DNA of 64,000 nucleotides from Stutzerimonas stutzeri TS44 (GCA_000263395.1 AJXE01000002.1:328766-392765); one strand, 5' to 3'; positions 25,721-34,798 are shown, numbered from the stretch's first letter. The notes: a model not told the origin generated them from the sequence alone. Made by a program: numbers and translations.

Positions 25721-25831
25721 GACGGCAAGGTTACGGCAAGGCGCTGGGGCGATATTAGGGCGAGGTGACAACAAGATCGCAGCAAGGCGAGACGGTAAGG
25801 TCACGGTAAGGGTGACGGGGTGATTACGGGG
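25721..25831 (+). repeat. 11-bp phased ACGGYAAGG repeats, candidate iterons
   Basis: ACGGCAAGG occurs at 25722 and 25733, and ACGGTAAGG at 25792 and 25803. Degenerate units ACGGGGTG and ACGGGGAGG continue at 25815 and 25826. The spacing of 11-12 bp places the units on one DNA face, as in iterons or a multimeric operator. They lie downstream of the primase/ATPase operon. Confidence 0.55.
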
Positions 25832-26013
25832 AGGCACCCCAAGGTTGCCCCAAGGGGTGAGGCTGAAAAACAATCAACGCCTATCAAACGCCCCCACGTT
25901 TTCCAAAGTAGATCGGTTTAGATTCCGGTCACCTGACAGCAGGCCGGAGCAGGCCACGAAACCGCCAAGGCGAAACCAGCCATTGAAGCCAGAACGGGGG
26001 TACTTTTCGTTTT

Positions 26014-26033
26014 GGGGGCATTTTTGGGGGCAT
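26014..26033 (+). other. G-rich motif near attR, candidate integrase arm site
   Basis: GGGGGCATTTTTGGGGGCAT contains two GGGGGCAT units with 12-bp period, 52 bp inside the right repeat. It mirrors the motif at 17966-17982 beside the left repeat. Confidence 0.45.
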
Positions 26034-26085
26034 CGGCAAAAGAGCGAACCAGTCAAAGCCAGCAAACATGCGGCCTGTAGCGATT

Positions 26086-26188
26086 GGTTCGGTTCCGTCC
26101 CTGGCACCACCTTTCGTTTTCAGGTGATGTCAACATCACCCGAAAGCCTACAAGAAGCCCGCCCTGTGCGGGTTTTTTGTTGTCTGCA
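26086..26188 (+). repeat. attR direct repeat
   Basis: Right copy of the boundary repeat, with the 3' end of tRNA-Phe (T loop TTCGGTT instead of TTCGATT, one G lost from the acceptor) and the downstream terminator. Because these changes would damage a tRNA, the copy is a relic of the tRNA 3' end and not functional. Confidence 0.9.
26158..26178 (+). terminator. tRNA-Phe terminator (right copy)
   Basis: CCCGC-cctgt-GCGGG followed by six T, the counterpart of 17901-17921. It now closes the right end of the element and shields the iron-uptake genes from satellite transcription. Confidence 0.8.
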
Positions 26189-26282
26189 ATTTACTCCCCT
26201 CCTTCGCTTATTCGCCCGCCCGCACCGAAGCGGCCCCGCTGCGGTGCTTGTTACAGCGCAGAGATACGAAACGTAAACACGC

Positions 26283-26301
26283 GCTAATGACATTGATTAG
26301 C
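26283..26301 (+). promoter_or_regulatory. Fur box upstream of the TonB receptor
   Basis: GCTAATGACATTGATTAGC matches the 19-bp Fur consensus (GATAATGATAATCATTATC) at 14 positions and is itself a palindrome with arms GCTAAT/ATTAGC. It is 60 bp ahead of the receptor start, so iron-dependent repression of the receptor operon is likely. Confidence 0.75.
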
Positions 26302-26361
26302 ATTTAATGTAGATTCCCGCCCCGATCTCGTCCACAACACCAACATCGGGAGCGTCTCTTC

Positions 26362-28494
26362 GTGTATCGCCAATCCTGTCTGTGCCTGTCCATCTCGCTT
26401 GCGAGCCTGTCGCTCTGGTCGTTGCCGGCTGTTGCCGAAGAAGCAGCCGAGCTCGACGCCATCACCATCAGCGCGACCCGCGCCGGCAGCGAGGTTGGCA
26501 AGACGCCGCAGAAGATCACGATGATCAGCCGCGAACAGATCGAGCAGCAACTGGCGATCACCTCCGACCACAGCGCGGTGCTGAGCAACCTGATTCCGTC
26601 CTACTCGCCGAGCCGGCAGAAGATGACCAGCGCCGGCGAGACCTTCCGAGGCCGCTCGGTGCTGATCCTGATCGACGGCATCCCGCAATCCACGCCGCTG
26701 CGCGACAGCCAGCGCGACGGCTATGTCATCGACCTGTCGATGGTCGAGCGCATCGAGGTGATCCACGGCGCCAGCGCCGAGCACGGTCTGGGCGCCACCG
26801 GCGGGATCATCAACTACGTCACCCGCCGCCCGGCCAGCGGCGCGCTGCGCCAGCACGCCGGGATCAGCTTCACCGCTCCCACCGATTACGAATCCGAAGG
26901 CTTGGGCTACAAGCTCGACTACCGCGTCGAAGGCACCCAGGGCAACTTCGACTACCTGGCCTCCGCCAGCTGGCAGACCCAGGGCATGTTCTACGACGCC
27001 AACGGCGACCTGATCGGCGTCGACGATACTCAGGGCGACACCATGGATTCGACCAGCCAGGATCTGCTGCTCAAGCTCGGCTACTGGCTCGACGACAACC
27101 AGAACCTCGGCCTGATGATCAACCGCTTCGAGGTCGAGGGTGAGCACGAGTACGTCAACGTACCGGGCAATGCCAAAGCCGGCATCCCCGCCACCTCGCG
27201 CAAGGGCGACCCGCTGGGCAAGGCACCGCAGAATGAGGTGCTGGCGACCAGCCTGTCCTACAAGCACGCCGACTTCTACGGCAACGAACTGGGCCTGCAG
27301 CTGTATTCCCAGCGCTTTCGCAGCCGTTTCGGTGGTGGTTACAACGGTGTCTTTCAAGACCCCAGCATTGCACCAGCCGGCACACTGTTCGACCAGTCGC
27401 AGAACGAGTCGGACAAGTACGGCGGCAAGCTGACCCTGAGTCGCGACGGCCTGCTGGACAACCACCTCAAGCTCACCGGCGGCCTCGACGTGCTGCAGGA
27501 CACCACCAGCCAGATGCTCATCGAGACCGATCGCGAGTGGGTACCGGAGACCGTGTTCCGCAACTACGCACCCTTCCTGCAGGCCGAGATCCGTGCGCTC
27601 GAACAGCTGACCCTGTTCGCCGGCGTGCGCCACGAGTTCGCCGACCTTGAAGTCGACAGCTTCAGCACCGTCGCCTCGACCACCAAGCCGGCCGGAGGCG
27701 TGAATGTCGACGGCGGCAACCCGACCTTCGAGGAAACCCTCTACAACGCCGGCCTGGTCTGGCAGATGAACGACTGGGCACAGCTGTTCGCCAACTATTC
27801 CGAAGGCTTCGGCATGCCCGACGTCGGCCGCGTGCTGCGCGCCATCGGTACGCCCGGCACGCGGGTCGACGACTTCCTCGACCTGCAGCCCGTGGTCACC
27901 GAGAACCGCGAGATCGGCCTGCGCCTGAATCACGGCCCGCTGGATGCCGAGATCAGCTATTACGAGTCCGACGCCGATCTCGGCACACGGCTGAACAGCG
28001 TCGGCGGCGTCTACCAGGTAAACCGCGAGCGTACCGAGATCGACGGCATCGAGTTCGTCGGCGGCTGGCAGGTCAATGCGGCGCATCGCCTGCAGCTGAC
28101 CTACGCGCAGGTCAACGGCCAGTCCGACACCGACGACGACGGCAAGGTCGATACCGATCTCGACGGCGCCAACATCTCGCCGGATCGCTACGGCCTGAGC
28201 TGGCAGGCCAACTGGAACGACCGTCTGCACAGTCTGCTGCAGGCCAACCACTACGTCAGCCGCGATTTCGACACGCCCGGGCTGGAGTTCGAGGGCTACA
28301 CCCTGGTGGATGCCTCGGTCGGCTATCGCCTGCCGGTCGGCGAGGTCAATCTCGGCGTGGAGAACCTGCTCGACCGTGACTACCTGACCTACTACACCCA
28401 GGCGGCCAACATCGGCAACGACGTGACCCGCAACGGCCGGGTATTCGCCGGCCGCGGGCGCACCCTGACACTCGGCTACCAAGTCAGCTTCTGA
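26362..28494 (+). CDS. TonB-dependent siderophore/iron receptor
   Basis: 710 aa from a GTG start. A signal peptide (about 1-25, ending PAVA) is followed by a TonB-box-like LDAITISATR, the plug domain (about 40-160, with Q-K-I-T-M-I-S-R, the G-R-S-V-L-I-L-I-D-G-I-P-Q motif and G-A-T-G-G-I-I-N-Y-V) and a 22-strand barrel ending in ...TLGYQVSF, a normal C-terminal aromatic residue. Outer-membrane importer of a ferric complex; the ligand is not deducible. A Fur box precedes it, and three inner-membrane genes typical of siderophore reduction and uptake follow. Confidence 0.93.
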   Translation: MYRQSCLCLSISLASLSLWSLPAVAEEAAELDAITISATRAGSEVGKTPQKITMISREQIEQQLAITSDHSAVLSNLIPSYSPSRQKMTSAGETFRGRSVLILIDGIPQSTPLRDSQRDGYVIDLSMVERIEVIHGASAEHGLGATGGIINYVTRRPASGALRQHAGISFTAPTDYESEGLGYKLDYRVEGTQGNFDYLASASWQTQGMFYDANGDLIGVDDTQGDTMDSTSQDLLLKLGYWLDDNQNLGLMINRFEVEGEHEYVNVPGNAKAGIPATSRKGDPLGKAPQNEVLATSLSYKHADFYGNELGLQLYSQRFRSRFGGGYNGVFQDPSIAPAGTLFDQSQNESDKYGGKLTLSRDGLLDNHLKLTGGLDVLQDTTSQMLIETDREWVPETVFRNYAPFLQAEIRALEQLTLFAGVRHEFADLEVDSFSTVASTTKPAGGVNVDGGNPTFEETLYNAGLVWQMNDWAQLFANYSEGFGMPDVGRVLRAIGTPGTRVDDFLDLQPVVTENREIGLRLNHGPLDAEISYYESDADLGTRLNSVGGVYQVNRERTEIDGIEFVGGWQVNAAHRLQLTYAQVNGQSDTDDDGKVDTDLDGANISPDRYGLSWQANWNDRLHSLLQANHYVSRDFDTPGLEFEGYTLVDASVGYRLPVGEVNLGVENLLDRDYLTYYTQAANIGNDVTRNGRVFAGRGRTLTLGYQVSF

Positions 28495-28513
28495 TGGCGG
28501 GGCACGCTTGCCG

Positions 28514-28840
28514 ATGAGCGCCATGCGCCAGCCGCTCGACTCAAGCGGGTATCGCCGCCTGGGCCTACTGCTGCGCCTGTGTGCGGCACTCGGCGGTGGC
28601 TATATATGTACCGTGGCGCTGAGCGCCGCCGCCGCGCTGCTCGCCACGTTGCTCGGCATGCCGCGCAGCGAGGCGGTGTACCTGGGCAGCCTGCTCGCCC
28701 TGCCGCTGTACCTGGCGCTGCTGCTGTGGAGCCTCTGCGAGCCGCGGCTGTGGCGCCTGTGCGCGCTGCTGCTGGGCAGCACCGGCGCCGGCCTGTTGCT
28801 GCAGGCGCTGCTGAACGTGACGCCGGCAGGTGGTCGCTGA
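28514..28840 (+). CDS. DUF3649 inner-membrane protein
   Basis: 108 aa from ATG 28514 with three to four hydrophobic helices (about 15-40, 48-68, 75-100; for example LSAAAALLATLLGMPRSEAV). DUF3649 proteins occur almost only between a TonB receptor and a PepSY protein in Fur-controlled operons and are presumed to help the inner-membrane step. It lies 19 bp after the receptor gene, probably in one transcript. Its start is a few bases from a TTG that could also initiate. Confidence 0.8.
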   Translation: MSAMRQPLDSSGYRRLGLLLRLCAALGGGYICTVALSAAAALLATLLGMPRSEAVYLGSLLALPLYLALLLWSLCEPRLWRLCALLLGSTGAGLLLQALLNVTPAGGR

Positions 28841-28841
28841 G

Positions 28842-30398
28842 ATGGCGGCGGGCAACGGCATGCGTCAATCCATGAGCGAGCTGCACAGCTGGGCCGGTGT
28901 GCTGCTCGGCGGCGTACTGCTGGCGATCTTCTGGACCGGCTCGCTGTCGCTGTTCGACCGCGAGATCGACCGCTGGATGCAGCCGGCGACCCGCCTGCCC
29001 GCGCCGCCCGCCGCGCTGTCGCTGGATCGCCTGCTGCACGGCCAGGCCGAAGAAATCATCACGACCGCACCGGTCTGGACCCTCAGCCTGCCGACGGCGC
29101 GCACGCCGACCCTGCAGCTGGACTACCAGGACCCCGCGCAGGGGCCGGTGCGCCGGCACATCGATCCGCGCACCGGCGTGCTGCTGCCTAACGAGGGCAG
29201 TTGGGCCGGTACGCGCTTCATCTTCCCGTTCCACTTCAGCCTGCACCTGCGCTGGCGCGATGTCGGCCTCTGGCTGGTGGGCGCCGCGGGCATGGGCATG
29301 CTGGTGCTGCTGGTCTCCGGCGTGCTGGCGCACCGCAAGCTGATCGCCGAGTTCTTCACCTTCCGCCCGCGCAAGCGTCTGCAGCGCAGCCTGCTGGATC
29401 TGCACAACCTCATCGGCGTGCTGGTACTGCCGTTCCACTTCCTCATCAGCCTGTCGGGGCTGGCGATCTTCTGCCTGATCTACTTTCCCGGCGTCGCGCA
29501 AAGCCTCTATCCGGAGGATCGCGCGCAGCTGCAGGCCGAGGCACTCGGCGCCTACGCCCGACCGGCCAGCGGCGTGGCCGCGCCGCTGGGTTCGCTGGAT
29601 ACCATGCTGCGCCAGGCCGAACGGCTCTGGGAGCAGGATGGCCAGCCCGGCGCGGCCTACCTGCTGCGCGTCTGGCATGCGGGCGACCGCGCGGCCTACG
29701 TCGAGATTCGCCGTGCGTTCACCCGCGAGGTGAGCATGAACGTCGATCGCCTGACCTTCGACGGCGTCAGCGGCGCGTTGCTGCAGCAGCACCGCACGCC
29801 GCCGGTGGTGGGCGTGCAGCGTTTTCTCACCGGCCTGCATTTCGTCCAGTTCGAGCACTGGACGCTGCGCTGGCTGTATTTCGCCGGCGGGCTCGGCGGC
29901 TGCCTGCTGATCGGCAGTGGCCTGCTGTTCTGGAGCGGCGCCCGACGCGCCCGCCACGCGCGCCAGGGGCGCAACGGCGCGCGGCTGGTCGAGGCGCTCA
30001 CGGTGGCCGCCTGCGTCGGGCTGGTCATCGCCACGCTGGCCTTCTTCGTCGCCAATCGCCTGTTGCCGGTGGAGATCGCCGCGCCGGCACGCCGCGCGGC
30101 GCTGGAGATCCAGATGTTTTTCGGCGCCTGGCTGCTGAGCCTGGCGCATGCCGCGTGGCGACCGGCGCAGGCCTGGCGCGAGCAGCTGCAGCTGGCCGCG
30201 GGCCTGGCGCTGCTGGCGGTGCTGTTGAACGGGCTGACCACCGGCGATCACCTGCTGCGCAGCCTGAGCAGCGGCCAGGCGGCGGTCGCCGGCATGGACC
30301 TGATGCTGCTGGCGCTGGCCGGACTCTGCCTGCTCGGTGCCCGGCGCCTGCAACGGGCGGCGCTGCCCGATATGCACGGAGAGCGGGCAGATGGCTGA
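28842..30398 (+). CDS. PepSY domain inner-membrane protein (ferric reductase-like)
   Basis: 518 aa from ATG 28842; a start at 28860 is possible. Four or more membrane helices (about 18-38, 145-165, 200-220, 350-370, and others near the C terminus) surround two PepSY periplasmic regions. The family signatures W-x-G-V-L-L-G (helix 1) and L-H-N-L-I-G-V-L-V-L-P-F-H-F (about 187-201, with paired His) are present; such His residues ligate haem in PiuB/FoxB-type reductases that release iron from siderophores. Overlaps the DUF3325 gene by 8 bp. Confidence 0.88.
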   Translation: MAAGNGMRQSMSELHSWAGVLLGGVLLAIFWTGSLSLFDREIDRWMQPATRLPAPPAALSLDRLLHGQAEEIITTAPVWTLSLPTARTPTLQLDYQDPAQGPVRRHIDPRTGVLLPNEGSWAGTRFIFPFHFSLHLRWRDVGLWLVGAAGMGMLVLLVSGVLAHRKLIAEFFTFRPRKRLQRSLLDLHNLIGVLVLPFHFLISLSGLAIFCLIYFPGVAQSLYPEDRAQLQAEALGAYARPASGVAAPLGSLDTMLRQAERLWEQDGQPGAAYLLRVWHAGDRAAYVEIRRAFTREVSMNVDRLTFDGVSGALLQQHRTPPVVGVQRFLTGLHFVQFEHWTLRWLYFAGGLGGCLLIGSGLLFWSGARRARHARQGRNGARLVEALTVAACVGLVIATLAFFVANRLLPVEIAAPARRAALEIQMFFGAWLLSLAHAAWRPAQAWREQLQLAAGLALLAVLLNGLTTGDHLLRSLSSGQAAVAGMDLMLLALAGLCLLGARRLQRAALPDMHGERADG

Positions 30399-30720
30399 GC
30401 TCTGGCCGGCGCTGCTGGCGTTCCTGCTCGCCTACCTGGCGTTCGCCCGGCTGGCGCTGACGCAGCCCGCGCACCGCCAGGCGGTCGCTCCCGATGCCTT
30501 GCCGCCGCGGTACGCGCGGCTGCTCGGCGCAACGCTGTCGGGCAGCGGCCTGGTGCTGCTGCTCGGTACCGAAGGCGGCGGTTTCGGCGCCCTGCTCTGG
30601 CTGCTGCTGCTGAGCGCGGCAGCCTTCTGCGTCGCCCAGACGCTGAGCTGGAAGCCGCACTGGCTGCGCTGGCTGGTGCGCACGCGCGCCGGGGATGCCG
30701 CTGCCAGCGAACTGCGCTAG
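30391..30720 (+). CDS. DUF3325 inner-membrane protein
   Basis: 109 aa from ATG 30391, inside the end of the PepSY gene. Three hydrophobic helices (about 5-22, 45-60, 65-85) are separated by short loops, including ALTQPAHRQAV. DUF3325 proteins close the receptor-DUF3649-PepSY gene set in many pseudomonads. Function unknown; location suggests an accessory role in ferri-siderophore processing. Confidence 0.82.
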   Translation: MAELWPALLAFLLAYLAFARLALTQPAHRQAVAPDALPPRYARLLGATLSGSGLVLLLGTEGGGFGALLWLLLLSAAAFCVAQTLSWKPHWLRWLVRTRAGDAAASELR

Positions 30721-30808
30721 GCTGCTGCGGCGAGTCTGGGCAGAATGCCTGCATCACCCCGTTGCCGTCCCGGCACCCGCAAGTCCGTTGTGCAAGCAGG
30801 AGCGCGCC

Positions 30809-31603
30809 GTGCCGTCATCCCCCACGAAAGCGCTGTGCGCGCTGGCCCTGATCGTGCTGACGAATCCGGTCGGCGCCTGGGAGTTCGTCACCGAGGACTT
30901 TCCGCCGTTCACCTACCCTGCCGCTTCCGATGCGCCGGCCGCCACCACGACGGATACCGGCGGCGTGGCGGCGGCCGGTCCGTTCGTCGACATCGTCCAG
31001 GCCGTCTGCGCGCGCCTGCGCCGCGATTGCCCGATCAACGTGCACCCGTGGCGCCGCGCGCTGGCGCTGGCCGAAGAGGGCAAGGTGGACGGCATCTTCA
31101 CGGTGATCCGCTCGCCGCGCCGCGAGCGCGCCTTCCATATCACGCGCATGCTGACAACCTCGCGTTACAGCGTGTATGCCCTGCGTTCCAGCCCCTTCGT
31201 CTACCACCAGCCGCAGGACATGGCCGGCAAGATCGTCGGCGTCTACGGCCCATCGGGCACTTCGTTCGTCCTGCGCGAACGCCTGCAGCACGTGCCAGGC
31301 GTCTCGATCAGGCTGGTCGCCGACAATCGCCGCCTGCTGCGCATGCTCGATGCCGGTCGTTTCGGCAGCCAGGGCCTGGCGGTGCTCAACCAGGACGTGG
31401 CCTGGCATCTGATCGATACCGAACGGCTCGACCAGTTGCGCGAGGTCGGCGAGCTGCAACCGGTTTCCTACGGCATCGGCCTGTCCCGCCAGCGGGTCAG
31501 CACGGCGCAGTTCGAAGCCTTCGAGGCGCAGCTCGATGCGCTCATCGCCGACGGCACGGTGCCGGCGATCCTGCGGCGCCACCAGCTCGAAGCGGCTTTC
31601 TGA
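30809..31603 (+). CDS. periplasmic solute-binding protein family 3 (orphan)
   Basis: 264 aa from GTG 30809 behind CAGGAGC; earlier starts lie in sequence with no signal peptide. The N terminus ([20 protein letters not shown]) is a signal peptide, cleaved near VGAW. The domain has '[11 protein letters not shown]', [10 protein letters not shown], the R-R-A-L loop and D-G-I-F-T-V, the layout of family-3 binding proteins. Several such proteins serve as sensors rather than transport components. No transporter is attached; the ABC genes that follow carry their own binding protein. Confidence 0.75.
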   Translation: MPSSPTKALCALALIVLTNPVGAWEFVTEDFPPFTYPAASDAPAATTTDTGGVAAAGPFVDIVQAVCARLRRDCPINVHPWRRALALAEEGKVDGIFTVIRSPRRERAFHITRMLTTSRYSVYALRSSPFVYHQPQDMAGKIVGVYGPSGTSFVLRERLQHVPGVSIRLVADNRRLLRMLDAGRFGSQGLAVLNQDVAWHLIDTERLDQLREVGELQPVSYGIGLSRQRVSTAQFEAFEAQLDALIADGTVPAILRRHQLEAAF

Positions 31604-31808
31604 GGCAACCGGCGGCGGCGCGGCGATACAGGCAAATGGACACTTTTACGCCCGCATAACCAGCCAGTTGGCCATTCTTCGCGCTTGGCGCATGCCCCGC
31701 TGCATGCTAGTTTTGCGCCTCGCCAGGAGGGCGAGCAGCCGGCCGGAGCGCAGCCACCCCGAACACCCCCGACCTGGCGTTCTCCGCCAGCCTGCAAGAG
31801 GTTCCCGC

Positions 31809-32582
31809 ATGGCCGAGGCCATCCCCGCACTGGAAATCCGCAATCTGCACAAGCGCTACGGCGACCTGGAAGTACTCAAAGGCATCTCGCTGACCGCTCG
31901 CGATGGCGACGTGATTTCCATCCTCGGCTCTTCAGGCTCCGGCAAGTCGACCTTCCTGCGCTGCATCAACCTGCTGGAAAACCCCCACGAGGGCGAGATT
32001 CTGGTGGCCGGCGAGCAGCTCAAGCTCAAGCGCGACAAGACCGGCGACCTGGTCGCCGCCGATGGCAAGCAGCTCAACCGCATCCGCAGCGAGCTGGGCT
32101 TCGTGTTCCAGAACTTCAACCTCTGGCCGCACATGACCATCCTCGACAACATCATCGAGGCACCGCGCCGCGTGCTCGGCCAGAGCAAGGCCGAAGCCAC
32201 CGAGGTGGCCGAGGCGCTGCTGGCCAAGGTCGGCATCGCCGACAAGCGCCACGTCTACCCCAACCAGCTCTCCGGCGGCCAGCAGCAACGCGCGGCCATC
32301 GCCCGCACCCTGGCGATGCAGCCCAAGGTGATCCTGTTCGACGAACCCACCTCGGCACTGGACCCGGAAATGGTCCAGGAAGTGCTCAGCGTCATCCGCT
32401 CGCTCGCCGAGGAAGGGCGCACCATGCTGCTGGTCACCCACGAGATGAATTTCGCCAAGCAGGTCTCCAGCGAAGTGGTTTTCCTCCATCAGGGCCTGGT
32501 CGAGGAACAGGGCACGCCCGAGCAGGTATTTGACAATCCGCAATCGACGCGCTGTAAACAATTCATGTCCAGCCATCGCTAA
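31809..32582 (+). CDS. polar amino acid ABC transporter, ATPase
   Basis: 257 aa from ATG 31809. Walker A is G-S-S-G-S-G-K-S (about 38-45), the signature L-S-G-G-Q-Q-Q-R (about 155), Walker B V-I-L-F-D-E-P, and the switch His in L-L-V-T-H-E-M. Family HisP/GlnQ. First of four genes (ATPase, binding protein, two permeases) for uptake of a basic or polar amino acid. Confidence 0.95.
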   Translation: MAEAIPALEIRNLHKRYGDLEVLKGISLTARDGDVISILGSSGSGKSTFLRCINLLENPHEGEILVAGEQLKLKRDKTGDLVAADGKQLNRIRSELGFVFQNFNLWPHMTILDNIIEAPRRVLGQSKAEATEVAEALLAKVGIADKRHVYPNQLSGGQQQRAAIARTLAMQPKVILFDEPTSALDPEMVQEVLSVIRSLAEEGRTMLLVTHEMNFAKQVSSEVVFLHQGLVEEQGTPEQVFDNPQSTRCKQFMSSHR

Positions 32583-32596
32583 GGGAGCAACACCGA

Positions 32597-33352
32597 ATGA
32601 AAAGCTATAAGAAGATCCTGCTGACTGCCGCTGCATCGCTGATCATCGGCACCCAGGCATTCGCGGCGGAAAAACTGCGCATCGGCACCGAAGGCGCCTA
32701 CCCGCCCTTCAATCTGATCGACGCCAGCGGCCAGGCGGTGGGCTTCGACCTGGACATCGCCCATGCGCTGTGCGCCAAGATGAAGGTCGAGTGCGAAGTG
32801 GTCACCTCCGACTGGGACGGCATCATTCCCGCGCTCAATGCCGGCAAGTTCGACTTCCTCGCCGCCTCCATGTCGGTCACCGAGGAACGCAAGCAGGCCG
32901 TGGACTTCACCGACCACTACTACACCAACAAGCTGCAGTTCGTGGCGCCCAAGTCGGTGGACTTCAAGACCGACAAGGACTACCTCGACGGCAAGGTAAT
33001 CGGTGCCCAGCGCGCCACCATCGCCGGCACCTGGCTGGAAGACAACATGGACGGCGTGGTCGAGATCAAGCTCTACGACACCCAGGAAAACGCCTATCTG
33101 GACCTCGCCTCCGGGCGCGTCGACGGCATCCTCGCCGACACCTTCGTGCAGTGGGAATGGCTCAAGAGCGACGCCGGCAAGGACTTCGAGTTCAAGGGCG
33201 AGCCGGTATTCGACGACGACAAGATCGCCATCGCCGTGCGCAAGGACAACGACGCACTGCGCGAGCGGCTGAACAAGGCGCTGGCCGAGATCGTCGCCGA
33301 CGGCACCTACAAGCAGATCAACGACAAGTACTTCCCGTTCAGCATCTACTGA
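32597..33352 (+). CDS. amino acid ABC transporter, periplasmic binding protein
   Basis: 251 aa with a signal peptide (about 1-22, ending TQAFA). Family-3 motif L-R-I-G-T-E-G-A-Y-P-P-F-N (about 26-38), then G-F-D-L-D-I-A-H-A-L and D-F-L-A-A-S-M-S-V-T-E-E-R-K. It resembles lysine/arginine/ornithine and histidine binding proteins; the exact ligand is not certain. It lies 14 bp after the ATPase gene. Confidence 0.93.
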   Translation: MKSYKKILLTAAASLIIGTQAFAAEKLRIGTEGAYPPFNLIDASGQAVGFDLDIAHALCAKMKVECEVVTSDWDGIIPALNAGKFDFLAASMSVTEERKQAVDFTDHYYTNKLQFVAPKSVDFKTDKDYLDGKVIGAQRATIAGTWLEDNMDGVVEIKLYDTQENAYLDLASGRVDGILADTFVQWEWLKSDAGKDFEFKGEPVFDDDKIAIAVRKDNDALRERLNKALAEIVADGTYKQINDKYFPFSIY

Positions 33353-33416
33353 TCCAACCGAACCGAGGCCCGGACGTCATACGCATGACGGACCGGGCTT
33401 CGGTGTTTGAGCCCAT

Positions 33417-34112
33417 ATGATTCCCGACCTTCACGGATTCGGTCCGGCCCTCGTCGCCGGCACCTGGATGACCATTCAACTGGCCCTCGCCTCGCTGGCG
33501 CTGGGGCTGGTGCTCGGCCTGCTCGGCGCCCTCGCCAAGACTTCGCCACTCGCCGCCCTGCGCTGGCTCGGCGGCACCTATTCGACCATCGTGCGCGGCG
33601 TTCCGGAGCTGCTCTGGGTGCTGCTGATCTACTTCGGCACCATCAACCTGATTCGCTGGATCGGCCAACTGTTCGGCATCGAGAACCTCGCGCTGAGCCC
33701 GTTCGCCGCCGGCACCATCGCCCTCGGCCTGTGTTTCGGCGCCTACGCCACGGAAGTCTTCCGCGGCGCGCTGCTGGCCATTCCCAAGGGCCACCGCGAA
33801 GCCGGGCTGGCCCTCGGGCTGGGCAAGTCGCGGATCTTCCTGCGCCTGATCCTGCCGCAGATGTGGCGCCTGGCCCTGCCGGGGCTGGGCAACCTGTTCA
33901 TGATCCTGATGAAGGACACCGCGCTGGTCTCGGTGATCGGCCTGGAGGAAATCATGCGCCGCGCGCAGATCGCGGTGACCGCCAGCAAGGAGCCGTTCAC
34001 CTTCTTCCTGGTGGCCGCCGTCATCTACCTGTGCCTGACCGTCGTCGCGATGATCGGCATGCATTTTCTGGAAAAACGCGCCGGCCGCGGCTTCGTCAGG
34101 AGTGCCGCATGA
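33417..34112 (+). CDS. amino acid ABC transporter permease (HisQ type)
   Basis: 231 aa with five predicted membrane helices. It has the EAA loop for ATPase contact, H-R-E-A-G-L-A-L-G-L-G-K-S (about 124-136). The pair with the following HisM-type permease forms the heterodimeric channel. Overlaps the next gene by ATGA. Confidence 0.93.
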   Translation: MIPDLHGFGPALVAGTWMTIQLALASLALGLVLGLLGALAKTSPLAALRWLGGTYSTIVRGVPELLWVLLIYFGTINLIRWIGQLFGIENLALSPFAAGTIALGLCFGAYATEVFRGALLAIPKGHREAGLALGLGKSRIFLRLILPQMWRLALPGLGNLFMILMKDTALVSVIGLEEIMRRAQIAVTASKEPFTFFLVAAVIYLCLTVVAMIGMHFLEKRAGRGFVRSAA

Positions 34113-34798
34113 GCTGGGAAGTCTTCCTCAAATGGCTGCCGAGCTTCGCGGAAGCAGCCTGGCTGACCCTGCAACTGGTCGGCGTGTCGGTCATCGCCGG
34201 GCTGATCCTCGCCCTGCCGCTGGGCATCGCCCGCTCGTCGCGCCATTTCCCGGTGCGTGCGCTGCCCTATGCCTACATCTTCTTCTTCCGTGGCACGCCG
34301 CTGCTGGTGCAGCTGTTTCTCGTCTACTACGGCGCGGCGCAGTTCGACGCGGTGCGCCAGAGCGCGCTGTGGCCCTATCTGCGCGATCCGTACTGGTGCG
34401 CGATCCTCACCATGACGCTGCACACCGCCGCCTACATCGCCGAGATCATCCGCGGCGCGATCCAGAACGTGCCACCCGGCGAGATCGAGGCGGCGCGCGC
34501 GCTGGGCATGTCGCGCAGCCAGGCGCTGTGGCACATCATCCTGCCGCGCGCCACGCGCATCGGCCTGCCGGCCTACAGCAACGAGGTGATCCTGATGCTC
34601 AAGGCCAGCGCGCTGGCCAGCACCATCACCCTGCTCGAGCTGACCGGCATGGCGCGCAAGATCGCCGCGCGCACCTACCTGCACGAGGAGATGTTCCTCA
34701 CCGCCGGCCTGATCTACCTGCTGATCGCCTTCGTGCTGATGCAGGGCTTCAAGCTGCTCGAGCGCTGGCTGCGCGTCGACGCCTGCCAGGGCCGCTGA
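34109..34798 (+). CDS. amino acid ABC transporter permease (HisM type)
   Basis: 229 aa with five membrane helices and the EAA loop G-E-I-E-A-A-R-A-L-G-M-S-R (about 128-140). F-F-R-G-T-P-L-L-V-Q-L matches the HisM branch. It overlaps the HisQ-type gene by 4 bp and converges on the regulator gene 9 bp further on. Confidence 0.93.
   Translation: MSWEVFLKWLPSFAEAAWLTLQLVGVSVIAGLILALPLGIARSSRHFPVRALPYAYIFFFRGTPLLVQLFLVYYGAAQFDAVRQSALWPYLRDPYWCAILTMTLHTAAYIAEIIRGAIQNVPPGEIEAARALGMSRSQALWHIILPRATRIGLPAYSNEVILMLKASALASTITLLELTGMARKIAARTYLHEEMFLTAGLIYLLIAFVLMQGFKLLERWLRVDACQGR

Larger units (their letters stand above)
25211..26085 (+). other. non-coding right end of the satellite
   Basis: 875 bp with no convincing gene: open frames are Pro/Arg-rich, lack ribosome sites and change phase. 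It holds a GC block at 25531-25570 (GGGGCCCCCCC then GGGAGGACCC) flanked by GCGCGAA/TTCGCGC, the 11-bp phased repeats at 25721-25831, and the G-rich motif at 26014-26033. Replication-origin, packaging and integrase sites are plausible uses, all inferred from position. Confidence 0.6.
17829..26188 (+). mobile_element. P4-type phage-satellite-like integrative element in tRNA-Phe
   Basis: About 8.3 kb lie between ~103-bp direct repeats that begin in the T arm of tRNA-Phe and include its terminator. The contents, all on the plus strand, are integrase next to the tRNA, AlpA regulator, a small winged-helix protein, a C4-like RNA, short overlapping unknown genes, a Toprim protein, a DUF3631 ATPase and a long non-coding right end. 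There are no capsid, tail, terminase or conjugation genes. This is the size and order of P4-like satellites or phage-inducible islands. Helper dependence is inferred. Confidence 0.88.
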
